Positions 18,759-29,165 of a DNA stretch of 55,762 bases are shown here, in pieces; position 1 is the first letter of the stretch; every line of letters begins with the position of its first letter. The stretch spans positions 46,794 through 102,555 of the forward strand of contig NW_005199370.1 of the NCBI RefSeq assembly GCF_000372725.1, in the 5' to 3' direction. Made by a program: the position numbers and the translations under genes. The stretch comes from Emiliania huxleyi CCMP1516. Its lineage: Eukaryota; Haptophyta; Isochrysidales; Noelaerhabdaceae. The notes beneath the pieces are model-generated. The model had not been told where the DNA came from. It did no database searches and saw only the letters and a list, made by a program, of their open reading frames with translations.

Positions 18759-19887
18759 TCAGGTCTCACACTCCACCACCTCCGCCAGGACGCCTTCGGT
18801 GGCACGCTCGGCGGCGTACTTTCTGCAGCTCCATCTCGAGAACGGCGTCGAGCCTACTCACTCCTGCTGGATACACGCACTCCCTGGGACCCAGGGAGTG
18901 TGGTATCCAGCAAGCGGTGAGGGCCTCGAAGTCGCCCTCGGTCATCACGCCCGCCCCGCCTACTCCCCGCAGCAGCTCATCCGCGGCGATGGACAGGTCG
19001 CCCATCGTCAGCGGCGGCAGCTCGCGCCTGCCGGCGAGCGGCACGGCTCAGTGTCGTCTCGCCCCATCACACGCCAACGCCGCCGTCCTACTTGCCTCTT
19101 TCTCTCTCTTAGCGGGAGACGCGCGCCAGTGGCTGTCCGAATCGGCCGCGTCCGCCGCGTCGTTCACCGCCATCCCCGGCCGGCACCCGGTCTGCCGCGC
19201 GAAGCACAAGTAGGCGTTCATGATGAAGGCCACGTTCACCTCGAACGGCTCTATCAGCTGCGTGTCCTGCATCTGGTACTCCCCCACTTGGAAGAGGTGC
19301 TGCCTCGTGCACGGCTTCGTCGTCGCCTCGCGCAGCTCGGCCATCGTCCGCCGGCTCGCCTCGGCGCTCGCCCTCTCGCTCGCCGCCCGCTGCGCCGCTT
19401 CACTCTGCCCGTGCGACGCCCTCTCCCGCGCCGCCTCGTGGCCCGCCGCCCGGCCGGCGGCTCCTGCCGCGTCCTTCATCCCGCCGCCGCCGCCGTCGTA
19501 CAGCGACATCACCTGCTTGGTCACCAGCCGCCAGTACTGCCTCGCGTCGTCCGGCATCGCCGGCCAGATCTCGCGCCACACGTGGTTCTTCATGTGCTGC
19601 AGCGCGACGTAGATCGTGTTCTCGCCGCGACCCGTGCGCACTGTCGGCTCCTCCTCCCGCGCGTCGCCCCGCTCGGTCGCGTGCCACCGGCTCGCCCTCG
19701 GCGCGATGATTCGCGTCGTCGCCAGCCACTTGTGCCGAAGCGGATCGTCCACCGCATCGTCGGGTGCAGACCGAGGGCCGTCCGCTGCATCGGCACGCTC
19801 TTCCCCGCCGCGGCCTGCGTCGCCAAAAACTCGCGCAGCCGCAGGCGCACGCGCCGAAGCTGCACCGACAGCGCCGGCCGTGGGGCG
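18759..19887 (-). CDS. Unknown protein, 5' truncated or lacking its first exon
   Basis: Three exons on the minus strand: 19127-19887, 18912-19027, 18759-18853, joined by GC-AG introns to 323 codons. The frame opens right after a TAG at 19888 (possible 3' splice site) with no ATG, and a dispersed repeat begins 22 bp further upstream. The product has a conserved-looking core (WLATTRIIAPRASRWHATER, YVALQHMKNHVWREIWPAMP, QHLFQVGEYQMQDTQLIEPF) and a long Ala/Glu/Arg helical stretch. The second exon reads RELPPLTMGDLSIAADELL and the last ends ATEGVLAEVVECET. I recognise no family; FARQTGCRPG faintly recalls tyrosine recombinases but no catalytic set is visible. It may be a gene whose 5' end was replaced by the repeat. 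Confidence 0.55.
18865..18912. repeat. Long hairpin making up most of a 58-nt intron
   Basis: TGCTGGATACACGCACTCCC and its near complement GGGAGTGTGGTATCCAGCA pair over about 23 bp with a 1-nt loop, one G-T and one bulge. The intron inferred at 18854-18911 (GC donor, AG acceptor) contains almost nothing else. Confidence 0.85.
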
Positions 19888-19908
19888 CTAGCATCGCGCC
19901 TTCCTCAG

Positions 19909-20232
19909 TGGCATGCATTTCTTTGCGACAGAAGCCTGGAGAGCAGCTCCTCTGCTGCTCACACGCTCAGCACAGATGGCACAGCCTACTGTGCGGCTGC
20001 CACAGCTGTGACAGCGATGGGCTCGCCCTCACTGGCCCTCAGTCAGTTGTGTGAGCGACACTGCTCGGCGACTGCCGGCACACCGCTGTGAGACCGTGGG
20101 TGTGAGGTAAAACCACGCTACCAGCGCTTGGTCACATCAGCCCCGAGGTCAGATCTTTCTACTCTGTTGATGACAAGACTTGTCTACTGGCTGGAGCCGA
20201 GCAGGAGGCAGGAGGGCCCGGCGCACAACCCC
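19909..20232 (+). repeat. Dispersed repeat family B, copy 1
   Basis: 324 bp from TGGCATGCATTTCTTTGCGA to GGCGCACAACCCC; inverted copy at 43309-43660 with small indels. Contains several CACAG / CTGTG inverted units. No ORF; type unknown. Confidence 0.88.
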
Positions 20233-20268
20233 GCTGTGCAACTAACGGTCCACACACACCACACCCCG

Positions 20269-20852
20269 TACTGGGCTGGGTTTTAGGCATTGTGGGGTTG
20301 GCACTCCCATCGACCCTCATGACCTCCTGCGGTCTCTGAGATGGACACCAGTGGGTGTGGGACCACAGCCAGGATACACTCGAAGGCTGGGTAAGCAGTA
20401 GAGGTCGATACTCGACGCGTCCCACATGGTCTGTGTCGCTGTCGGCACGCTGTCGACAGGACGTCGAGGGACACCGGTGGCAGTGCCACCCAGGAGTGGT
20501 CGGGCGGTCTCCCGTCATGAGAGAGCCACCATGTGATCCGTATGATGATTCCTCACAACCGCCTCAGTCAACTTTTGTCACAGTTCCCGCTATGAGAGGA
20601 GCTGCGGGTCAGTTCGACAGCTGGAGCTGTGTCGCCGGCGTGCGGCGGCCTGCCTCCGGAGGTGCCTCTGAGGTGGACATTTCTTGGTCACCGTGAGAGA
20701 ACGCGTTCGAATTTTCACTCCGGAACTTCAACTGAGCACGCGCACCGGCCAGGGCTACAATAGTGCCAGTGAGGCGGAGGCGCGAGTCGGAAGGCCGCGA
20801 CCGTCAAGTGTTCCCTTCGTTTGCCTACAATCGCTGTGAACCCAGCCACGTA
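20269..20852 (-). mobile_element. MITE-like element, copy 2
   Basis: 584 bp, reverse complement of 12070-12687, again bounded by TA and the CTGGGCTGGG / CCCAGCCACG termini. It lacks the CTTAC array of copy 1. The element lies between the truncated unknown gene and the bestrophin gene. Confidence 0.78.
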
Positions 20853-21141
20853 CGTGATATATCAATGATCAATGCATCCAATCCGGTACAGTTCAAGTTT
20901 AAGGGTACTTTCACACACAACTTTCTCTGCTCCCCAGCTCTCGCGATCAATCCGGACCGGCAGACATCCACTGCTTGCGCTGGCATCCATGTACCCCATA
21001 TGAGAATGAGTCTGCCTCTCCCCCCCCCCGCCCCGCCCCTCTCCCCGTGCGCGGCGCGCTCGGGCATTCGCGCACCGCACACGCCCGTCCTGCGCCCTGG
21101 AGGGCCGCCGCCCCCCTCTCCTCTCGCCACCGCCGCGCGCC
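20853..21141. other. 3' flank of the bestrophin gene
   Basis: Contains an AT-rich stretch at 20853-20960 followed by CCCCGCC-rich DNA. No gene recognised. Confidence 0.4.
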
Positions 21142-22900
21142 TCAGAAGGGCATCGGCGCGGGTGGCACGTACCGAGCCGCGAAGTCGGAGTCCGAGCCGG
21201 CGCCGCCCTGGCAGCTGCCGCCGCCGACACCGTCGTGCCTCCACGTGGCGCGCTCCTATAGCAGACCGCACAGACGAGCTCACCCTCCCCGTGCCACACG
21301 CGCCGGCGCGCTACAGCGACGTCTGCCGTCTGCGCGAGCACACCCGCCACCCGCGCCTTTGATGCGCTCCGCGGCACCAGCGACGCCGCGGCGGGCGGAG
21401 CGGCGGCGCCGCCGCCCGCCGCCACCGGCGCTGCGGCGGTGGCCTGCGCAGCCCCGGTCTGCGGCTCGGGCGGCGGCGCAGCGTCGGCGGCCGGCGCCTC
21501 TGCTGGCGCGCAGAGGGGCACTTCGTCGTGCGCGATCGCCTATGGGGCGCGGTCGGAGACGGCTGAAAAAGGGACGGGTCCCAAGCTTGCGGAGGGCCGG
21601 TCGCCTCGCGCGCCTCGCAGACGTCGATCATCACCTGGTCCGAGAGCTGGTCCATGAAGATGTCGCCGTTGTCGAGCGCGCAGTGCTCGATGAAGAGCCC
21701 GATCTCTTGGATCCCGAAGAGGCACCTTGTGAAGAATGCACCCGAGATCACCCGAGATCACCCGAGATCACCCGAGATCACCCGAGATTGCCGAAGAGGC
21801 ACCACGTGACAAAGGCGGTGACGGGCACCACGAGCAGCCCCATCGAGCCGACCAGCGAGACGGGCAGCGTCAAGCACCACAGCGTGAGGAAGCGGGACGT
21901 GTGGCGCGCGTAGTTGAGCGGCACCGGCGTCTGCAGCAGCCGCTCGCATGCGCCGACGTACGAGCCGAGCTGGTTCACCAGCGAGAGCCCCATCAGCCGC
22001 TCGCGCGAGGTGAAGGTGCCGTCGGACGCATCTGAGACGCCCGAGATCTCGGCGGCGAGCCGCTTGCACAAGTAGAGCGGGCGCGACGAGGAGGAACGCA
22101 TCGCGTCGCACAGCGGTGCCGGCAGCGGCGCGAGCGGCGCGAGCAGGCCTTCAGCGGCGGGCCGCGCCTCGCCGCACAAGTGGCGCCGGAGCATCACGGG
22201 GAAGGCGGTGAGCAGCTGGGCGAGCCGGTCGACGCGGCACGGCTGGAGCTGGTCGCGGAAGCAGTAGGCGTACCGCGCCAGCTCGCGGCACCGGTTGAGC
22301 AGGTTCTCCCAGATGCGACGCGCCTCCCAGAAGCGGTTGTACGCGCTGTTTGTCCGAAAGACGAGGAGCAGAGAGAGGGCGCCGCCGAGCAGCGAATGCA
22401 TCTGGAAGAGGGCCTTCGACGCCGACTTCCCCGGCACCCCGTCTGCAACCGAGTCAAAGAGCGCGACACCGAGAGACGCAGTCGTCGTGAGCAGCAGCGG
22501 CTGCAGGATGCCGCTCAGAACCTGTCCGGTTCGGGCGCGGGCGTGTCGGGAGGCTCTCGTGGAGAGAGTCCCTCGGGTGACGGGCAGGTAGCGCTGGGAC
22601 TCTACGGCGCACCTCAGAGTGGCGCAGCGTCTTAAGAGACGACAGCCAGATGGACCTGGTTGAATGAAACTGCGCCGTCCATGGGCGAGAGCTCTGGCGG
22701 TACCGGTCGGCGTTCGCGTGGCTCCACAAGCGGCCGACAAAGCTCTCGCCAAATGCGCGCCTCCGCAGCAGGACCATGGCCGGGCTGGGTCGTGGCCGTG
22801 CCAGCGCGAGCGGCCCGGGTGAGTGGTGGCGCAGGACGTGGGCGGCTGGCGCGTAGGCCAGCGCGTGAGCGGTGAGGAGTGCACAGAATGAGAGCACCAT
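21142..22900 (-). CDS. Bestrophin/UPF0187-family anion channel, probably plastid-targeted
   Basis: Exons on the minus strand: 22613-22900, 21803-22521, 21605-21725, 21315-21539, 21142-21207; 472 aa, all junctions in frame. ATG at 22900 opens a signal peptide (MVLSFCALLTAHALAYAPAA) with an aromatic residue at the predicted cleavage site, then a basic Ser/Pro-rich stretch. That is the bipartite presequence of red-lineage secondary plastids. The core has VLSGILQPLLLTT, the family signature FRTNSAYNRFWEARRIWENL, and VNQLGSYVGACERLLQTP. Then come LPVSLVGSMGLLVVPVTAFV and CLFGIQEIGLFIEH, with an acidic DNGDIFMDQL. The C-terminus is Ala/Pro-rich. Homologues in plants (VCCN1 type) and algae carry Cl- or HCO3- across thylakoids, so a role in photosynthetic ion balance is inferred. 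Intron 2 (21726-21802) is a minisatellite between duplicated exon ends. Confidence 0.85.
21726..21802. repeat. 10-bp minisatellite intron with duplicated flank (bestrophin intron 2)
   Basis: Five units of CACCCGAGAT at 21738-21788. On the coding strand, GTGCCTCTTCGG at the intron start (21791-21802) is repeated as the first 12 bases of the next exon (21714-21725). Confidence 0.92.
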
Positions 22901-23625
22901 TCGAAGAACAGGGGGGCACTCGGCAGAGTCCGCGGCGTGCGAGCGACTGTCCTTTTTGATTTGCATCCCAGCTGCATCAGGCGGAATGTCCGGGAGCCCT
23001 TTGTCTTTCTTTTTTGTATCCCCGGCCAATCTTTCGTACACGGGGCACAGGGCCTGCGCTCGGCGGCGCACCCACTCCCTGTTGTCACTGCTGACGTGCT
23101 GAGGCCCTCCACATGCACATGAAAAACAAACTGGTATTGCACATGCACATGCACATGCACAAGAAAGCTCATGCACATGTGCTCTCTCTCTCATGTGCAT
23201 GTGCATGTCAAATGCACAACAACAACACAACAACAACAACAACATGCAAACAAACACAACAACTATTGCTAAAAATCTCTCTCTCAACATGCACATGCTC
23301 ATGCACATGCATGCACATGTTCATTTCATGTTCATGTCATGTCATGTTCATGTGCATGTCGAGGGGCCTACAAAACAAAAACAAACCTGTCTAGGAGTCC
23401 CGAGATTCCGGAAACCAAAAAGGAAACCAGAGGGTCCCCAGCACTTTGAGTTTCCGGAAGTTTCCAGGGAAACCAGAGGGTGTTTGGTGCTCCAACTGTT
23501 TCTCTCAAGGGCTCAGCAACCTTAGGTTAGGGGCCGCCCTTGGTTGGCCGTCTAGGGTCTGTCGTCTACGACTGTTTGCGTGCCGCTCGAGGGGGGCACG
23601 AATAGGATTGTAGGGCGGAGTTTGA
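22901..23625. repeat. Low-complexity region upstream of two divergent genes
   Basis: 23108-23370 is a CATGCA/TGTGCA microsatellite mixed with CAACAA runs; 23395-23490 contains repeated GAAACCAGAGGGT blocks. It separates the bestrophin (-) and HTTM (+) genes and probably holds both promoters; no core promoter motif is certain. Confidence 0.7.
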
Positions 23626-23866
23626 GGCACTTGGAGCACTTACTTGGAGTGCAGTCATTAACCTCACATCCAAATTGAGATTTGCCACTTATGAGATCTA
23701 TCTCTCTCACATCCTTGGCCGCTTTGTGTGTCTCGAGACCTCGAGAGAAGGCCGCCCGAGGGCCCAAGTCAAGAATTGACTTTTTTGGGCGGGCAACTCA
23801 CATCCAGGGCCGGGGAGCTAAGAAGCACACCCAGCGGGCCGGATGATCGATATCGGGTTGCGGGCA
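23626..23866 (+). repeat. Dispersed repeat family A, copy 5, split by a small insertion
   Basis: The left half (23626-23672, ends CTCACATCC) and the right half (23806-23866, begins CTCACATCCAGGGCCGGGGA) are separated by about 135 bp. CTCACATCC occurs on both sides, as a 9-bp target duplication would give. A third CTCACATCC lies inside the insert near 23706. Confidence 0.75.
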
Positions 23867-24124
23867 AGAGAGCCCTAGCCCTGGGGGGTGCGCGTTCGCA
23901 GGGAAAGGGCCGTAAACACGGGTCACCGAGGGTTAGTCGGCGCTTTGGGTTCCCCTAGCGCCGGAGCGCCCTCTCTCAACGGAGGTAAACCCACCAGACG
24001 CGCACACGACGGTACGACGGTACTCCTCACTCGACGTCGACGCTCAGGGACGACGAGGTGCCAGCGCTGCCGTGGAGGGGCCCGGGCAGCTCCAGCGAGG
24101 AGAAGCACGCCTCAACGCGAAGGC

Positions 24125-25836
24125 ATGGAGCCTTTTCGGGCACAGGGCCTGCTCGCGCCATATGTTCGACTTTGGTGCGTGTCAAACGCACTTCGCATCG
24201 CGTCTGGCACTTCCGCCGCCACGGCGCTTGGCGACGCGCTGGCTGGGCAGCCGACTGCGGTGCTGCTCGGGCTCCTAACGCTCCTCGGCCTGTTTCCCAC
24301 CTCCCCGCCCCTCCTCGCGACCACGCTGCTCGCTCGCGCTGTGTCCAACTTAGCCAAGGGTGCAGCGCTGGGGAACTCGCAGACGTGGGGCACTCTCACT
24401 GACCTCAGCCTCCTCGGCGCGCTATGTGAGACCCTGGCTCTCAGAGGACGCTGGCTGCCGCCGCTCTCTGCTGAGGAGGAGGCGGCCATCGTCAGGTCCT
24501 GCGCACCCGCGGTCCGTGTGCAGCTCGCAACTGTTTACGCCGCTTCCGCCCTCTGGAAGCTGAATTCGTCGTTTGCCGAGCCGCGCCGCTCCTGTGCAGC
24601 CGTGTTTGCATTACAGATGCTCGAGCACCTACCACCCGCCGTCACAGCGACGCCACTGCCCGCGCTGATGGCCGCCGCTGCACCCGCCCTTGTGCTGCTC
24701 GTGGAGACCGCCATCCCGGCGCTGCTGCTGGCTCCCTGCTGCTGGGCTGGCGTGTCGAGCGCGCTCAGCTTCCACCTCGCCATCGCCGCCTGTCCGCCGC
24801 CGAACAACATCGCGAGCTTTGGAGCCACAACCGTGCCCCGCCTCTTCTTTTGGATCCCGGAGGAGGCCGCCGCCGCCCTGAGGGAAGCGGCTGGGCCGCG
24901 TCCTCTCGCCGCCGTCGCCATGGCCGCCGCAGCTGCCATCGCCACGACACTGGCTCCGCTGCACTCCCGCGCGCGCTCCACCATCCAGGGCAGCGGCCAC
25001 GACTGGCATCTCTGCTTCCTGGTCTGGCTGGCGGTGCCGCTCGCCGCCGCAGCGCTAGTCTCCTCGCGCTCGGCGCGCGCCTGCAGTGGTCAGCCGCCGG
25101 CGCCGGCCGACCCTCCTGCAGCAGTCAGCCGGGGAGGGCGGTGGTGGAGGCGGGCCCTGGTGGGCGGCACGGGCGCCTACGCCTTTCTGCTTCCGGCGCT
25201 GGGCCTGCAGGAGCGGGGCGGCTGCCTGATGTTTTCGCAGCTGCGGCTGCACGGCGGATCGAATCACCTGCTCGGCGCTCCGACTGGGCTGCTGCAGCGC
25301 GTGCTGATCGACGCGCCGCCGGAGAACGCCTTTGCCGGCGGCGTCGTCCGCGTGGAGAGCACGTCGCTCCACTGGGTGCACAACACTTTTGCAGAGCATT
25401 TCGCCCCGCACCAGCTGGCGCTGCTCCGCGCCGGCGGCTTCGACGGCGGCTTCTTCCCAACCTCCAAGGCGACGAAGCGAGAGCTCGCGTCGCCCGAGGG
25501 GCCACTCCCGCGCGCGGTCCGCTTCACCCTGCACAACCTCGGGTTCCGCCGGCTGCTAGCCGACGCCGAGGCCCGCAATGACACCTTCTCTCTCACCTAC
25601 ACGCGGCTCAGGGCGACGAAAGGTGGAGGCGGGCGGGCCGGGGTGAAAGACACACCTTGCGGGCGAGGCGCGGCCGGCTCCGCTGCCGCACCTGCGACGC
25701 GCGCGAATTCGCTCTGCTCGCCCCGCCGCCCCAGCGCCACTGGTCGTCGCTTGCTGCCTTCTGTCTCGCCCCCCAGCCAATCCCGATTGTCGAGGGCGAC
25801 GAGCTCGACGAGCTTCACTGCGTGAGCTTTGGGTGA
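24125..25836 (+). CDS. HTTM-like (vitamin K carboxylase-related) multipass membrane protein
   Basis: Exons 24125-25605 and 25668-25836, 549 aa; ATG at 24125 is chosen because upstream in-frame sequence is repeat DNA. Eight or more hydrophobic segments. VRVQLATVYAASALWKLNSS followed by SFHLAIAACPPPNNIASFGA resembles the HTTM domain shared with gamma-glutamyl carboxylases (an AGLxKL-type motif, and FH plus a loop). The C-terminal half is lumenal-looking: LQERGGCLMFSQLRLHGGSN, WVHNTFAEHFAPHQL. The last exon restores a coherent frame (RCRTCDAREFALLAPPPQRH) ending ELHCVSFG; reading through the intron instead gives an Arg/Ser-rich tail, so the GC-AG intron 25606-25667 is likely real. Carboxylase activity cannot be inferred. 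Confidence 0.72.
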
Positions 25837-26137
25837 TAGAGCGGAGAAGAAAAATCGCGTGATACCTAATACGGCTTTATGTACTACCGCGTACCGGAGG
25901 TGTAAAGCCAAAAGCGTACCGTAAATTACTCTAGGCGTTAAAGGGTATAAAGCCGTCATAGTTTTGTCGAGCTCTGTCTGCGCGCGATAGGAAAACACGC
26001 AAGTATTTGTCTCATGTCTGCGCGCGCGAAAGCCGAAAACAATCTCTTGAGCACAGGCACATCTCCGGAGGGGAGATACCAGATGAGAATCCCTGGGGGA
26101 AAGAGTGCTGCACGCGCACACACGGACAGCCGGGCGC

Positions 26138-28923
26138 TCAACCCACCGCCCTGGTCTGCAGCCCGTGCCCAAACGGAAAGAGGGGCCCCTTTAGCCGCGC
26201 CGCGGCCGCAGCCTGGTCCATCGCGTGCGGCCACGAGAAGGAGAGCCGCCCCGTGGCTGGCGCCCTGCCGAAGAGCACGTCTGCCACCCCGTCGCCCTCG
26301 GTGCCGGGCAGCCACGCGACGAGAACGGCGGCGACGCGGGAGAGGAGCGGCGGCGGAAGGAGGAGCGGCCGGCCCGTCACGAGCAGCAGCACCACGGCCC
26401 ACCCGGCGTCAGCGAGGGCGACGGCGGCGCGAACGTCTGCGGGCGGCAGCCGAAGCTCCTCGACGTCGCCAAACCCCTCTGCGTACGGCGCCTCGCCCGT
26501 CACCACCACCGCCACAGGCCGTGAGGCGGCGCCGGCCGAGGGCGCCTGAGGGAAGGATAGGGGAGCGTGGGCCAGCAGCCAGGCCAACCCGTCCACATCC
26601 TGAGGCAGGCAGGTGGTCAGCCGCAGTCGAGGTGCAGGGCCCGGTGCGCACGTCGCAGCGTGGGAGTGCCCGCCGCGCGCGCGTGAGCGTGTGCGCGTGC
26701 GTGAGCGTGAGCGTGTGCGCGTGCGTACGCTTGTGTGTGCGTGCGTGTCCGTGTGCGTGCGTGTCCGTGTGCGGTCCGTCCGTCCGTTGCCTGCCGTCCA
26801 GCGGCGCGGCCACTCACGAGCCTGGCACCCGGCTGGACGGCGCGGATGGCGTCGGCGATGGTGGTGCCCGTGGTGAAGGCGTTGCCCTCGCAGCCCTGCC
26901 ACTCGAGCGACCAGCCACCGCACTGGCGGCCGAGGCTGTCGGCGGCGATGCCTGTGACCAGCAGCTCCGCGGCGGGCCGGCCTCCCTCTCCGGCCGGCAG
27001 CGGGAGGAGCCCGCCCTCGTTGACCAGCAGCACGCAAGACTTGGCCACCGCGCGCCTCGCAGCCGCGCGGTGCGCCTCGCAGCCGACGCAAGCCGCATCG
27101 CCCATCGGAGGCACGGCCGCGTCAAACAGCGGACAGCGCGAGGCGGCGGCGGCAGCGTCGCCTCCGGCTGGAGTCGAGGCGGCGGCGCGGCGCAGCAGGC
27201 CGCAGGCGACCTTGACACGCAGCACGCGCCTCACCGCGTCGTCCACACGCTCGGCCGGCACGTCGCCCCGCCCCACCGCCGCCTCGAGCTCCTCGAGCTG
27301 CCTCCGCCACGTCAGGTCGCCAAAAAGCCTGAGGGACGTGTCGTGGACGTGTCAGGCGGCACGCCCGGTCAGCGGGCGTGGCGGGAGAGCGGCGGTGCAC
27401 AAAGAGAGAGAGGGAGAGAAGGACATGTCTCGGACGTGTCGCGCGCCCGCCCGCCGTCATGACGACGTCCACGCCCGCGTTGACCACCTTGCAGACAGCG
27501 GCGGAGTACGAGCCGCCGCACTGCTGCACGGCGTTGTAATCCGACACGACGACGCCTGAAGAGGAACGCAGTGAGTGAAGGAGGAGAAAGCTGGGCCGCG
27601 CGGACCGCTCCTCCGACCCGACGACGCCTCGGAAGCCGAGCTCCTCCTTGAGAAGGCCGGTGACGAGTGCGCGGCTCGCGTGGCACTTGACGCCGTTGAG
27701 CGACGAGTACGACACCATCACCGTCAGCACCTGGGAAGGGCCGCGATCGACGGCTCAGGGAGGGGCTCCCCGGGGAGGAGGGGGCCGCCAGCGCCGTCCG
27801 CACCCCCTCGGCCAGCGCCGGCAGGTACGGAGCGACGTGTGTGGCGCGCAGCTCCGCGTCGTCGCAGTCGGCGTTGCCCTGGTCCAGGCCAAACGACTTG
27901 ACCGCCTACAGGAAGGTCCAGGAAAGGTCCAGGAAAGGTCCAGGAAAGGTCCAGGCCAAACGAGTTGACCGCCTTGCCGATCCCTCCCATGTCGAACTTG
28001 CCCGTGCCCAGCGCGGTGCCGCCGTCGGCGACCCAGTGCTTTGCGCACGCCGCCATCGGCAGGCCGCACCGCTGGATGCCGCGCACCTCCGCCGCGCTGA
28101 GCCGGCCGCACAGTGCGGGGTCTTCGGAGAAGCTCTCATAGGTCCTGCCCCAGCGCAAGTCGAGAGCGACCGCGGCGCACGGCGAGAAGATCCAGTTGAT
28201 GCCGCACGCGGCCGACTCGCGCGCCGCGAGCGCGCCGAGCTCCTCCACCAAGCCCTCGTCCCGCATGCAGCCCTGCCCGATGTGGTGCGGGAACAGGGTC
28301 GCGTCGCGAAGGTTCGCCTGCCTGAGCAGAGGACGGAGGGTGTCACGCACATCCTAGTGCACGCACCGCGTCTACAGCCGAGGCGTGGCATCTAGGCAGC
28401 ACCGCGTCTACAGCCGAGGCGTGGCATCTAGGCAGCACCGCGTCTACAGCCGAGGCGTGGCACATCCTAGGACACGCACCGCGTCTACAGCCGAGGCGTG
28501 GCATCTAGGCATCTAGGCATCTAGGCAGGCTTGCCCATGCACGGAGTCGTTGCAGACGAGCAGCGGCAAGCCCGACGACGCGCGCAGCGCCGCGCGCTGC
28601 ATGGCAGCGGCCTGAGCCTGCCACGCCAAGGGCTCATTTGGCGTCGGGCATGCGCCCCCGCCTCCGAGGACGGAGCCGAGGCAATGCCTGCCCACGGAGC
28701 GGTCGCACTGCTCGTCGGTCAGAGGCGCGTTGAGCGCGCGCTTCACCGCCGACCCGGCCCACGCGGGGAGGACGGCGGCGCCTGCCTCGGACAGCTTCGG
28801 CGCCGACCGGAACGTGCGCCAGTCGGGCTGCATCATCTGGCCCAGCTTCTCGCGCAGGGTGAGCCGCGCGAGAATCTCCTCGATGAGGGCCTCGTCGTCG
28901 GCGGAGGTCAGCGGCGACGCCAT
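26138..28923 (-). CDS. Glycoside hydrolase family 3 beta-glucosidase / exo-beta-glucanase
   Basis: Seven exons on the minus strand: 28531-28923, 27973-28317, 27804-27905, 27628-27730, 27447-27555, 26818-27328, 26138-26599; 674 aa, every junction in frame. The N-terminal (beta/alpha)8 domain shows LTLREKLGQM, LPLLVCNDSVHGQ, TLFPHHIGQG, DLRWGRTYESFSEDP, CAKHWVADGGT, TVMVSYSSLNGVKCHA and the nucleophile loop VVVSDYNAVQ. The C-terminal domain gives KSCVLLVNEGGLLPLP and ends SWPHAM then FPFGHGL. It hydrolyses terminal beta-glucosyl residues. No signal peptide is visible (MASPLTSADDEALIEEIL), so a cytosolic role in glucan turnover is inferred. Four of six introns have GC donors; introns 2 and 4 start with copies of the following exon. 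Intron 1 holds a 38-bp repeat, intron 6 a GTGCGT microsatellite. Confidence 0.93.
26600..26817. repeat. GTGCGTGTG microsatellite in GH3 intron 6
   Basis: Degenerate GTGCGTGAGC / GTCCGTGTGC units at about 26680-26790; the intron has a consensus GTGAGT donor on the minus strand. Confidence 0.85.
27881..27972. repeat. 25-bp exon duplication flanking an 11-bp minisatellite (GH3 intron 2)
   Basis: 27881-27905 (first 25 bases of exon 3) and 27948-27972 (first 25 bases of the intron) agree at 24 of 25 positions. Between them are about four units of AGGAAAGGTCC plus the acceptor. Donor is AAG then GC, acceptor CTGTAG. Confidence 0.95.
28355..28530. repeat. About 38-bp minisatellite, four copies, GH3 intron 1
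   Basis: Unit GCACCGCGTCTACAGCCGAG plus GCGTGGCATCTAGGCA repeats four times, then decays to a short GCATCTAG repeat next to the donor. Confidence 0.93.
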
Positions 28924-29165
28924 ATATATGTGTTTATGCGGGTCCGTGGATCGATCACACGGCGTACAACTGTATGTTCGCAGCACAAAGAAGAAAAGAA
29001 CCAGCGGACTGCTCCTGCAGGTGTGGACCTTGTCCTCCTCCCATCTGTTTTATTTCTTTATTTCAGTGTGAATGTGAAGTATTCTTGATGCGCCGGCTAA
29101 CGGTCGCCGCCCCCACCCCCTTCCGACCGCGAGTTTTCACGGAGGAGGGTCGAAGCGCAACGCCG
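28924..29165. promoter_or_regulatory. Likely promoter side of the GH3 gene
   Basis: CATATATATG immediately overlaps the minus-strand start codon region (28921-28930) and the next 130 bases are AT-richer than average. A TATA function is only a possibility, because it would sit too close to the ATG. Confidence 0.3.

Noticed and set aside
19048..19400. Tyrosine recombinase call from FARQTGCRPG
   Set aside because: Only one weak motif; no Arg/His/Tyr catalytic set in the right order.
18721..20091. 456-codon plus ORF
   Set aside because: Antisense shadow of the minus-strand gene at 18759-19887, and it runs into repeat B.
28355..28530. Considered as a CRISPR-like array
   Set aside because: Repeats are contiguous without unique spacers and lie inside a GH3 intron of a eukaryotic gene.
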